NCBI RefSeq assembly: GCF_900102815.1
Contig: NZ_FNGF01000001.1
Location: 363,297-427,296 of the forward strand
Reading direction: 5' to 3'
Source: Glycomyces sambucus
GTDB lineage: Bacteria; Actinomycetota; Actinomycetes; Mycobacteriales; Micromonosporaceae
Length of the DNA stretch: 64,000 bases
The notes beneath the pieces are model-generated. The model was not told the DNA's origin, ran no database searches, and was given only the letters and a program-made list of their open reading frames with translations. Below, one piece after another: positions 56,614 through 64,000 of this stretch; within the stretch, counting starts at the first letter, position 1; the number at the start of each line of letters is the position of its first letter. The position numbers were made by a program, and so were the translations under genes.

Positions 56614-57618
56614 TTAGAAGCGGGCGAGCCAGTCGGTGGGCTCGGGGTCCTCGACGAAGGCCCACGGCTCGCCGGTCTCCACCGATTCCGCATGACCGAA
56701 CGGCGTGAAGACGATGGGGATCTCGGCGGCGTCGCCGGGCACCGAGAAGATCGCCGCGACCTGCACGGAGCCGGTGCCGGTCGCGGCCTCCTCCCACGCG
56801 ATCGGCCCCGCCCCGTCGACGGTGACGGCCGTCTCCGGGTCGAGGACCCAGGCGACCTCGGTGTACGTGTGGCACCAGTTGAACGCCACGGTCATGAAGA
56901 CCTGGCCCTCCTCGGCCCAGCCGCGCCCGTCGAGCCAGGCGTTGCGGGTCGCGCCGGCCCACGGGGTGGGGCAGGTCAGGAACCAGGAGTCGGTGCCGTC
57001 GGTGACCTCGAAGTCGACGTAGTTGAACCCGCTCAGGCTGGCCGACTCCGCGGCGACGCCGTTGTAGTAGGCGGCCACGGGGTCGTGGCGCTCACCGGTG
57101 CGCAGGTCGAGGCCCTGGGCGCGGCCGTCGTCCTCGACCCACAGCACCGCGTCCTCGCCTTCGGGGGCGGCGACCGCCAGGAACGAGCCGGGGGCCGGCA
57201 GGGCGTCGAGGTCGGTCCGCTCGTCGCCGACCTGGATCCAGGCGGCGGTCTCGCCGTCCTCGAACTCGGCCTTGTAGATGGGGCTGTGGGCGATCTGGTT
57301 GACCAGGAACTCCACGCCGTTCGCGGCCTTGGGGAGGTCGGCCAGCGCGTCGGCGCGGGCGGCGACGTCTTCGGGGATCTCGGCGCCCTGGTAGTGGCAG
57401 AGGATCGACAGGGCGAAGTGCGGTCCCTTGAGGTCGGCGCCGTCGTCGATGAGCCAGGCGTCGTCGCTGCTGGCGCACCAGGGGTCGGTGCCGCCGTCGC
57501 CGGTCACGAGGGTGTTCGCCTCGGTCCGCTCGCCGAAGAGGGAGCAGCCCGAGACCGCCGGGGCGAGGGCGATGAGGAGGGTGAGGGGAATGATGAACTT
57601 GTCATGTGTTCGGGGCAC
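56614..57618 (-). CDS. Secreted lipoprotein of unknown function
   Basis: 334 residues from the GTG at 57618, 6 nt after a -10 TACAGT; the longer start at 57639 would lie upstream of the promoter. Signal peptide IIPLTLLIALAPAVSGC with the lipobox VSGC, cysteine at about residue 25. The mature domain is acidic with cysteines in DPWCASSDD, LCHYQGAEIP, LTCPTPWAG and NWCHTYTEV, probably disulfide-linked. No known domain recognised. It lies directly downstream of the NarL-type regulator on the same strand but has its own promoter. Confidence 0.75.
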   Translation of the reverse strand: MPRTHDKFIIPLTLLIALAPAVSGCSLFGERTEANTLVTGDGGTDPWCASSDDAWLIDDGADLKGPHFALSILCHYQGAEIPEDVAARADALADLPKAANGVEFLVNQIAHSPIYKAEFEDGETAAWIQVGDERTDLDALPAPGSFLAVAAPEGEDAVLWVEDDGRAQGLDLRTGERHDPVAAYYNGVAAESASLSGFNYVDFEVTDGTDSWFLTCPTPWAGATRNAWLDGRGWAEEGQVFMTVAFNWCHTYTEVAWVLDPETAVTVDGAGPIAWEEAATGTGSVQVAAIFSVPGDAAEIPIVFTPFGHAESVETGEPWAFVEDPEPTDWLARF

Positions 57619-57624
57619 GGCGCG

Positions 57625-57630
57625 ACTGTA
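57625..57630 (-). promoter_or_regulatory. -10 element, leaderless start of lipoprotein gene
   Basis: TACAGT read leftward, 6 nt before the GTG at 57618. Confidence 0.45.
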
Positions 57631-57676
57631 TGGGAACACGCTCGGTCATGACTCAGTAGACGGTCACGTTCCGCGA

Positions 57677-58303
57677 TCACCCGATACCGTGGCGAACCGC
57701 CCAGAGGGCGGCCTGGGTACGGTCGGCGGCGCCGATGCGGCGCAGGAGGTTGGTGACGTGGGTCTTGACGGTCTTCTCCGAGACGCCGAGGGCGCGGGCG
57801 ATCTGGCGGTTGGTCTGGCCCTTCGCGATGAGGCCGAGGACCTGGCTCTCGCGCGGTGTGAGCGTGGGCGCGGCGGGGCCGGTGGTGCCGTTCATCAGGC
57901 CGCGCATGGCGACCGGGGCGAGCAGCATCTGTCCGGAGTGGACGGTGCGGATGGCGCTGGCGAGGGCGTCGGGGTCGATGTCCTTGTACACGAAGCCGGC
58001 CGCGCCCGCGTTGATCGCGGAGGGGACGCGCTCGGCGTCGGTGGCCGAGGTGAGAACGAGGACGCGGGGCCGGTCGCGGGCGTCGCCGAGGCGGTCGAGG
58101 ACGCCCTGGCCGTCGAGGCCGGGCATCTTGAGGTCGAGGAGGACCACGTCAGGGTCGTGGGCATCGATGGCCTTCAGGGCCTCTTCGCCGTCGCCGGCCT
58201 CGCCGACCACGGCGAAGTCGGGTTCGAGTTCGAGGTAGCCGCGCAGGCCGCGGCGGACCACGGGGTGGTCGTCCACGAGGAGGAGGCGGATCGGGTCAGT
58301 CAC
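57677..58303 (-). CDS. NarL/LuxR-family response regulator
   Basis: 208 residues from the GTG at 58303 (AAAGGGA upstream). Receiver domain with D11/D12, phospho-acceptor D57 in VVLLDLKMPG and a Lys near 106; LuxR-type helix-turn-helix LTPRESQVLGLIAKGQTNRQ near 146-165 and VSEKTVKTHVTNLLRRIG. Its start overlaps the kinase stop by 8 nt, so it is the cognate regulator. Target genes unknown; the adjacent lipoprotein is one candidate. Confidence 0.95.
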   Translation of the reverse strand: MTDPIRLLLVDDHPVVRRGLRGYLELEPDFAVVGEAGDGEEALKAIDAHDPDVVLLDLKMPGLDGQGVLDRLGDARDRPRVLVLTSATDAERVPSAINAGAAGFVYKDIDPDALASAIRTVHSGQMLLAPVAMRGLMNGTTGPAAPTLTPRESQVLGLIAKGQTNRQIARALGVSEKTVKTHVTNLLRRIGAADRTQAALWAVRHGIG

Positions 58304-59639
58304 GGCCGTCCCTTTCGGTGTCGGTGTCGGGGCCGTCGTCCTCAGTGCCGTCGTCCTCGGCAGCGTCGTCCGGAGCGCTGCCGTACTGCGCACTGTCGTA
58401 CTGCGCGCTGTCGTATTCGGCGCAGTCCAGGAGCAGGGTCACGACGGTGCCCTCGCCCGGGGCGGTGGTGAGGGCGAGGTCGCCGCCGAGGGCGTTGGCG
58501 CGCTCGCGCATCGAGAGGAGCCCGAGGCCGCGGGTGGCGGCCTCGTCGGCGTCGAAGCCGCGGCCGTCGTCGGCGACGGTGATGCGCTCGGACTCGATCG
58601 TGAGCGACACGTTGCGGGCCTTGGCGTGGCGGAACGCGTTGCCCAGGGCCTCCTGGACGAGTCGGAGCACTTCGACCTCGCCGTCCCGCGAGAGGTCCAC
58701 GGGCGAGCGGAGTTCGAAGTGGACGTTGGTGTCGTGCAGCCGGTCCAGGAGCGTCACGTGCCGCCGCAGGGTCTCGACCAGGCCGTGGACGTCGAGGTCG
58801 GCGGGGCGCAGTTCCACGATGACGCCGCGCAGTTCGGCGATGGCCTCGGCGGCGAGCTGCTCGACCTCGTCGAGCCGACCGCGCGCGGCGGCGGGGTCGT
58901 CGGGCAGGAGCTTGGCGGCCGCGCGGGCGGAGAGCCGCAGGGAGAAGAGGCGCTGCATGACCGCGTCGTGGAGTTCGCGCGCGAGCCGGTTACGTTCCTC
59001 TACAACGGTGAGTTCGCGGCTGCGCTCGTAGAGGCGCGCATTGGTGATCGCGATGGCCGCGTGCGAGGCGAGGAGTTCGATGAGTTCGGTGTCGGCCCCG
59101 GTGAAGCCGGGCCGGCCGAGGTCGTTGGTGAGGACCACGATGCCGAGGGTCTGGTCGCCGTCGCGGATCGGGACGCCCAAGAGCGCGGTCATCGCGGGGT
59201 GGGCCTTGGGCCACCAGCGGAAGCGCGGGTCGCGGCGGAGGTCGTCGAGGCGGATCGGCTCGGTCTCGGTGAGGATCGCGGCGAGCATCCCGTGCTGGCG
59301 CGGCAGCGGGCCGATCTTCAGCCGCTGCTCCTCGCCGATGCCGTCGGTGATGAACTCGGCGAAGCCGCCCTCGTCGTCGGGGATGCCGATCGCGGCGTAG
59401 TCGGCGCCGACCAGGCGCCGGGCGGAGGAGACGATGACCTCCAGGACCTGGTGCACCGACAGGTGCCTGGTGATCGCGCCGACGGCCGCCGACACCTCGT
59501 GCAGCAGCTTCGCGGGCTCCGAGAAGGGCCCGGTGGAGGCGGAGCCGGGTGGAGTGGGCGCCGTCGGCGAGGGCCCGGTCGAGGATTCGCGCGAAGCGGG
59601 CCCGCCCGGAGCGGGCTCGGCGGCGTGGGAGGCGGTCAC
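58296..59639 (-). CDS. GAF-domain sensor histidine kinase (NarX/DevS-like)
   Basis: 447 residues, no transmembrane helix. A Pro/Ser-rich N-terminus (to about 38), one GAF domain (about 55-205, AARRLVGADYAAIGIPDDEG-type core), HisKA_3 with RNRLARELHDAVMQRLF (His near 225), and HATPase with QEALGNAFRHAKA and ADDGRGFD. The C-terminal tail repeats EYDSAQYDSAQYGSA and then is strongly acidic. GTG start 6 nt after TAGATT (leaderless). Senses a cytoplasmic signal through GAF; the ligand is unknown, and heme binding cannot be decided. Confidence 0.94.
   Translation of the reverse strand: MTASHAAEPAPGGPASRESSTGPSPTAPTPPGSASTGPFSEPAKLLHEVSAAVGAITRHLSVHQVLEVIVSSARRLVGADYAAIGIPDDEGGFAEFITDGIGEEQRLKIGPLPRQHGMLAAILTETEPIRLDDLRRDPRFRWWPKAHPAMTALLGVPIRDGDQTLGIVVLTNDLGRPGFTGADTELIELLASHAAIAITNARLYERSRELTVVEERNRLARELHDAVMQRLFSLRLSARAAAKLLPDDPAAARGRLDEVEQLAAEAIAELRGVIVELRPADLDVHGLVETLRRHVTLLDRLHDTNVHFELRSPVDLSRDGEVEVLRLVQEALGNAFRHAKARNVSLTIESERITVADDGRGFDADEAATRGLGLLSMRERANALGGDLALTTAPGEGTVVTLLLDCAEYDSAQYDSAQYGSAPDDAAEDDGTEDDGPDTDTERDGRD
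58380..58425 (-). repeat. 15-bp tandem repeats at the kinase C-terminus
   Basis: Three near-identical units (forward strand GTCGTACTGCGC...) encode YDSAQ-type five-residue repeats. Confidence 0.6.
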
Positions 59640-59645
59640 GGCACG

Positions 59646-59651
59646 AATCTA
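59646..59651 (-). promoter_or_regulatory. -10 element, leaderless start of kinase gene
   Basis: TAGATT read leftward, 6 nt before the GTG at 59639. Confidence 0.5.
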
Positions 59652-59750
59652 GCCCACGCGGCGCCCGCCGGGCCTCGGTCGCAGGTCTTAGGACCACCGG
59701 ACCGGGACCGACCGCGACCTCGGTCCGATGTGCGCACCGCGCGGCGGTCA

Positions 59751-59756
59751 TAGCGT
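59751..59756 (+). promoter_or_regulatory. -10 element, leaderless start of SDR-queA operon
   Basis: TAGCGT followed by 7 nt and the ATG at 59764. Confidence 0.45.
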
Positions 59757-59763
59757 CACTGGC

Positions 59764-60477
59764 ATGACTACCGAAGCAACCCGCACCGCCGTCGTCACCG
59801 GGGCGTCCGCCGGGCTCGGGGAAGCCCTCGCCGAGCGGCTCGCCGCCGGCGGCTGGAACCTGGTCCTCACCGCCCGCGGCGAGGAGCGCCTGGCGAAGAC
59901 CGCCGCGCGGCTCGGCGCCGCGTACCTGGCCGGGGACATCGCCTACGACGCCGCCCACCGCGAGCGCCTGATCGCCCTCGCCGGAGGGAAGGTCGACCTG
60001 CTCGTCAACAACGCCTCGACGCTGGGTGAACTGCCGCTGCCGACGCTCGCCGAAGCCGACCTGGAGGCGTGGCCGGAGGTGTTCGAGACGAACATGCGCG
60101 CCCCGATCCACCTCGTGCAGCTCGCGCTCCCGTCGCTGCGCGAGCGCGGCGGCGCGGTCGTGAACATCTCCTCCGACGCGGCCACCGGCCCGTACGCGAC
60201 CTGGGGGCCCTACGGGGCGTCGAAGGCCGCGCTCGACCAGCTCTCGAACGTGCTCGCCGCGGAGGAGCCGGCGGTGCGGGTGTGGGCCGTCGACCCCGGC
60301 GAGATGCGCACGAAGATGCTCGCCGACGCGGTGGGCGAGGCCGACGCGGCGGAGGCCGGCGATCCCGCGGACGCGGCGGCCGCCATCGTCCGGCTCGTCG
60401 AGGCGCGGCCCGAGTCCGGCCGCTACGAGGCCAAGGCGTTCGCCGAGGGCCGCTCCGAGAAGGGAACGAGGGAATGA
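59764..60477 (+). CDS. Short-chain dehydrogenase/reductase
   Basis: 237 residues from the ATG at 59764. VVTGASAGLGEALAERLA at the start, LLVNNASTLG near 79-88, VVNISSDAATGPYATWGPYGA with the catalytic Tyr and SKAALDQLSNV lysine. The family reduces or oxidises alcohols; substrate unknown. It shares ATGA with queA (4-nt overlap), so the two proteins are made together, an unusual pairing. Confidence 0.9.
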   Translation: MTTEATRTAVVTGASAGLGEALAERLAAGGWNLVLTARGEERLAKTAARLGAAYLAGDIAYDAAHRERLIALAGGKVDLLVNNASTLGELPLPTLAEADLEAWPEVFETNMRAPIHLVQLALPSLRERGGAVVNISSDAATGPYATWGPYGASKAALDQLSNVLAAEEPAVRVWAVDPGEMRTKMLADAVGEADAAEAGDPADAAAAIVRLVEARPESGRYEAKAFAEGRSEKGTRE

Positions 60478-61484
60478 GCACCACCTTGACCGAGCCGTTC
60501 GCGTTCGCGCTCGACGCCGCGCTGGAGGCGCGGCGCCCCGCCGAGGTCCGCGGCACCGGCCGCTCTGACGTGCGAATGCTGGTGACCGACAAGGCCACCG
60601 GCGCCATCACCCACCAGCACTTCGAGGACCTGCCGGCGCTGGTGCGCCCCGGGGACCTCCTGGTCGTCAACAACTCCGGGACCCTCCCGGCCGCGGTCCT
60701 CACCAGGCAGGGACTGCGCGTGCACTTCTCGTCCGTGCGGCCCGACGGGTCGTGGCTGGTCGAGCTGCGCGACCGCGACAAGCCCTACCTCGGGGACGTC
60801 ATCGGCCGGACCCTCGACCTGCCCGGCGGCGTCCACCTGTACCTGGAGCGGCGCTTCGGCAAGCGGCTGTGGGTGACCCGGCCGCCGGTCAAGTCGGTCG
60901 CGGACTACCTCGTCCGCTACGGCCGGCCCATCCGCTACACGTACGTCGACCAGCAGTGGCCGCTCAGCGCCTACCAGACCGCGTTCGCGACGGTCCCCGG
61001 TTCCGCCGAGATGCCCAGTGCCGCAAGGCCGTTCACGCCCGAGATCGTGACGCGCCTGGTGTCGGCCGGGGTGGGGATCGCGCCGGTCACGCTGCACACG
61101 GGGGTCGCGTCGCTGGAGAGCGACGAGGACCCGTACCCCGAGTGGTTCGAGGTCGGCGAGTACACCGCGCGGGCCGTCGAGTCCGCGAAGGCCGCGGGCG
61201 GGCGCGTCATCGCCGTCGGGACCACCGCGGTCCGGGCGCTGGAGACCGCCGCCGAGGGCGGCCGGGTCGCGGCGGCCTCGGGGCATACCGAGCGGATCGT
61301 GTCCACCGCCGACCCGGTGACCGTGGTCGACGGCCTGCTCACCGGCTTCCACGAACCGCGCTCGACCCACCTGTCGATGCTGGAGGCGATCTGCGAGACC
61401 GAGCTGCTGCGCGAGTCCTACGCGGCCGCGATCGAGGCCCGGTACCTGTGGCACGAGTTCGGCGACGTGCACCTCATCGCGTGA
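60474..61484 (+). CDS. queA: S-adenosylmethionine:tRNA ribosyltransferase-isomerase (QueA-like)
   Basis: 336 residues, a little shorter than Escherichia coli QueA (about 356). RSDVRMLV, GDLLVVNNSGTLPAAV and LSAYQTAFATVPGSAEMPSA correspond to QueA core motifs, as do GIAPVTLHTGVASLE, AVGTTAVRALE and GLLTGFHEPRSTHLSMLEAI. QueA makes epoxyqueuosine in tRNA from 7-aminomethyl-7-deazaguanine. No other queuosine gene is in the window. Some actinobacterial QueA homologues may act elsewhere, and the SDR partner leaves that open. Confidence 0.88.
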   Translation: MSTTLTEPFAFALDAALEARRPAEVRGTGRSDVRMLVTDKATGAITHQHFEDLPALVRPGDLLVVNNSGTLPAAVLTRQGLRVHFSSVRPDGSWLVELRDRDKPYLGDVIGRTLDLPGGVHLYLERRFGKRLWVTRPPVKSVADYLVRYGRPIRYTYVDQQWPLSAYQTAFATVPGSAEMPSAARPFTPEIVTRLVSAGVGIAPVTLHTGVASLESDEDPYPEWFEVGEYTARAVESAKAAGGRVIAVGTTAVRALETAAEGGRVAAASGHTERIVSTADPVTVVDGLLTGFHEPRSTHLSMLEAICETELLRESYAAAIEARYLWHEFGDVHLIA

Positions 61485-61530
61485 GGTCCGCGGACCGCGC
61501 CACGGTGACCTGGGCGTTAGCATCGGGTGT

Positions 61531-61550
61531 GACGGCCCGTCCGGGCCGTC
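61531..61550 (+). terminator. Hairpin after queA
   Basis: GACGGCCC-GTCC-GGGCCGTC, 47 nt after the queA stop and 22 nt before the next ATG; could also be a 5' leader structure, as TAGCAT (about 61518) may be a promoter for the next gene. Confidence 0.5.
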
Positions 61551-61572
61551 GCACCGCCCAGGAGGCCCCGCG

Positions 61573-62000
61573 ATGAGCGATCTGTTCGACCTGCCGGACG
61601 GCCCCGAGGGGCCGCGCGAGCGCGGCCGCATGTCACTGCCCGACTCGCCGATCGTCGCGGGCATCACCGCGGGAATCACCATGGCCCTCGCGGTGGTCCT
61701 CTTCATCACGGCGATGCCCGGCGAGAACCGGGTGCTGGTCTACCAGGGCGAGCGGGTGAACGCCGGGGACCTGTGCGAGGCGGTCGGCACCGGCGGCGAG
61801 ACCGTCGTCCGCGCCTGCGCCGAGCTGGGCACGTGGGAGAGCTACCCGACCGGCTGGAGCCTGCCGCCGCTGCTCGTCGCGCTGGTCCTCGCCGGTGCGG
61901 CCGGGTACGTCGCGTACCACATCCCCAAGCAGGTCAGGACCCGCAAGAAGCAGGTGCAGGACGCACTCGACAACCTCACCGGCGAGGACTTCAAGCGCCT

Positions 62001-62004
<4 letters not shown>
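61573..62004 (+). CDS. Two-helix membrane protein, unknown function
   Basis: 143 residues, ATG with AGGAGG 7 nt upstream. Helices at about 25-45 (GITAGITMALAVVLFITAMP) and 95-115 (LPPLLVALVLAGAAGYVAYH) flank an outer loop of about 45 residues with two cysteines; the tail is basic and helical. Its stop overlaps the convergent SDR by 4 nt. No family recognised. Confidence 0.72.
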
Positions 62005-62852
<848 letters not shown>

Positions 62853-62877
62853 TGCTCTGCCTCCATCGGTTCGGTGT

Positions 62878-62909
62878 CCCCTGATATTACTGGAAAGTAA
62901 CTTCAGGGG
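62878..62909. promoter_or_regulatory. 32-bp palindromic operator over the SDR promoter
   Basis: CCCCTGATATTACT - GGAA - AGTAACTTCAGGGG: 12 of 14 positions in each arm pair. The core TTACTGGAAAGTAA is perfect apart from the centre. The leftward -10 TAATAT (62884-62889) lies inside. Confidence 0.65.
62884..62889 (-). promoter_or_regulatory. -10 of the HSDL2-like SDR
   Basis: TAATAT read leftward inside the palindrome, 31 nt before the ATG at 62852. Confidence 0.5.
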
Positions 62910-63066
62910 GAAGCAGGGCGCGCCCGACACTCCGGATTCGCGCGTCCGCACCCGCGGCGACCCGCGCCTCCGGCGGTCCCGGGCGGTTCCTGAACGTCCG
63001 CTGGGAGGGGGTGCGGAAACCGCCTGGAATGGGACCTGAACCATGTCCGTGCCGGAAACGGTGGCA

Positions 63067-63072
63067 TACGCT
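63067..63072 (+). promoter_or_regulatory. Putative -10 of OmpR-type two-component operon
   Basis: TACGCT, 43 nt before the ATG at 63116. Confidence 0.35.
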
Positions 63073-63115
63073 GGGCAACCGGAAGACGACTCGCACGAGT
63101 ACCTAGGAGCGGTGG

Positions 63116-63880
63116 ATGACTTCGACCAGCGGGCCAGCCGGTGCCGTACCGCCTGCGGTGCCGCTCCGGGGCGACGGGTCCCCGGCGCGTCTCCTGGTCG
63201 TCGACGACGAGGAGAGCCTGGCAGACCTGCTGGTCGAAGCCCTCTCGTTCCAGGGGTACACCGTGACCGCGGCGCGCTCGGGCACCGAGGCGCTGTCCGC
63301 CGTCGAGTCCGCCCGCCCCGACCTGGTGATCCTCGACGTGAACATGCCGGGCCTCGACGGCTTCGGCGTGGCCGACCGCCTCCGCGCGGCCGGCGACGCG
63401 ACCCCGATCATCTTCCTGACCGCCCGCACCGCGCCCGACGACCTGCGCGACGGGTTCGGCTCCGGCGGCGACGACTACCTGATGAAGCCGTTCCGCCTGG
63501 AGGAGCTGTCGCTGCGCGTCTCGGCGGTGCTGCGCCGCACCATCGGCCGCGAGGCCGCCCCGGGCCAGCAGCCGGCCGACACCGTCGCGGTCGCCGACCT
63601 CATCCTCGACCTCGCCGCGCACCAGGTGACGCGCGACGGCACCACGGTCGACCTGTCCCCCACCGAGTTCCGGCTCCTGCGGTACCTGGCGGCCAACGCC
63701 GGGCGCGTGGTGTCGAAGTCGGAGCTGCTGAAGCAGGTGTGGGGCTACGACTTCGAGACCGAGTCGAGCCTGGCCGAGACGTACGTGTTCTACCTGCGCC
63801 GCAAGCTCGACAAGCTCGGCCCCCGCCTCATCCACACCGTCCGCGGGGTCGGCTACATGCTGCGCCCGCCGCAGGAGTAG
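63116..63880 (+). CDS. OmpR/PhoB-family response regulator
   Basis: 254 residues, ATG with AGGAG upstream. After a 24-residue leader, the receiver has D30/D31, phospho-acceptor D74 (VILDVNMPG) and K124 (LMKPFRLEEL); the C-terminal winged helix has LSPTEFRLLRYLAANAGRVV and VFYLRRKLDKLGPRLIHTVR. It closely resembles the PrrA/TcrX-like regulators of actinobacteria. The kinase start is 2 nt after the stop. Confidence 0.96.
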   Translation: MTSTSGPAGAVPPAVPLRGDGSPARLLVVDDEESLADLLVEALSFQGYTVTAARSGTEALSAVESARPDLVILDVNMPGLDGFGVADRLRAAGDATPIIFLTARTAPDDLRDGFGSGGDDYLMKPFRLEELSLRVSAVLRRTIGREAAPGQQPADTVAVADLILDLAAHQVTRDGTTVDLSPTEFRLLRYLAANAGRVVSKSELLKQVWGYDFETESSLAETYVFYLRRKLDKLGPRLIHTVRGVGYMLRPPQE

Positions 63881-63882
63881 CC

Positions 63883-64000
63883 GTGGCCATCAGGACCAAG
63901 ATCGCCGCGGCCATGGCGGTCCTGCTCATCATCGCCGTGGCGGTGATCGGGTTCGTGACGGTCAGGACCGTCTCGAACCACCTGACGCGCCAGGTCGACG
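63883..64000 (+). CDS. Sensor histidine kinase, N-terminal fragment
   Basis: Only 39 codons are inside the window. GTG start with AGGAG overlapping the regulator stop. The product begins with a basic cap (IRTKIAAAMA) and a first transmembrane helix (VLLIIAVAVIGFVTVRTVS), as expected of the cognate membrane kinase. The rest lies beyond the edge. Confidence 0.8.
   Translation, partial: MAIRTKIAAAMAVLLIIAVAVIGFVTVRTVSNHLTRQVD

Overview
This 64 kb window is chromosomal DNA from a high-GC actinomycete. The evidence is GC-rich codon usage throughout, a block of genes in an order I recall from Mycobacterium tuberculosis, phosphatidylinositol-mannoside (PIM) genes, an SSI-type protease inhibitor and many leaderless start codons. 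I infer a non-mycobacterial actinomycete, possibly Glycomycetaceae or Micromonosporales, but the family is a guess. I see no rRNA, tRNA, CRISPR array, prophage or insertion sequence.

Layout. 0-9.4 kb: partial acyltransferase, tesB, pyk and gltBD, all leftward. 9.4-14.8 kb: two paralogous proline-rich anchored proteins, an ECF41 sigma factor with its FAD oxidoreductase, and an SDR. 14.8-38.9 kb: the conserved actinobacterial block hisS, glyoxalase-like MBL, cyclophilin, rel, secF-secD-yajC, ruvB-ruvA-ruvC, yebC, pdxT, pdxS, pimA-patA-pgsA and a HIT protein. Species-specific genes are interleaved, including an MFS pump, small membrane proteins and the SSI inhibitor. 38.9-46.6 kb: a rightward insert between HIT and thrS, holding a CPA1 antiporter and then a four-gene operon. 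46.65-48.7 kb: thrS. 48.8-64 kb: a 28-residue cysteine-rich peptide, redox enzymes, a PhoX-like Tat protein, GDP-mannose dehydratase, two aldo-keto reductases around a truncated winged-helix regulator, a GAF kinase/NarL pair, SDRs, queA and the start of an OmpR/kinase pair.

The most interesting system is the operon at 40528-46610: a dynamin-like GTPase, a GrpE-like exchange factor, a second dynamin-like GTPase with a membrane-inserting segment, and an Hsp70 ATPase domain whose substrate-binding domain is replaced by about eight transmembrane helices. I infer a chaperone-driven membrane-remodelling machine, comparable to but distinct from mycobacterial IniA/IniC.

Two expression patterns recur. 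At least a dozen genes have a TANNNT -10 element ending 6-7 nt before the start codon, implying leaderless mRNAs. Most gene ends carry GC-rich 9-20 bp hairpins without U-tracts, often shared by convergent genes.
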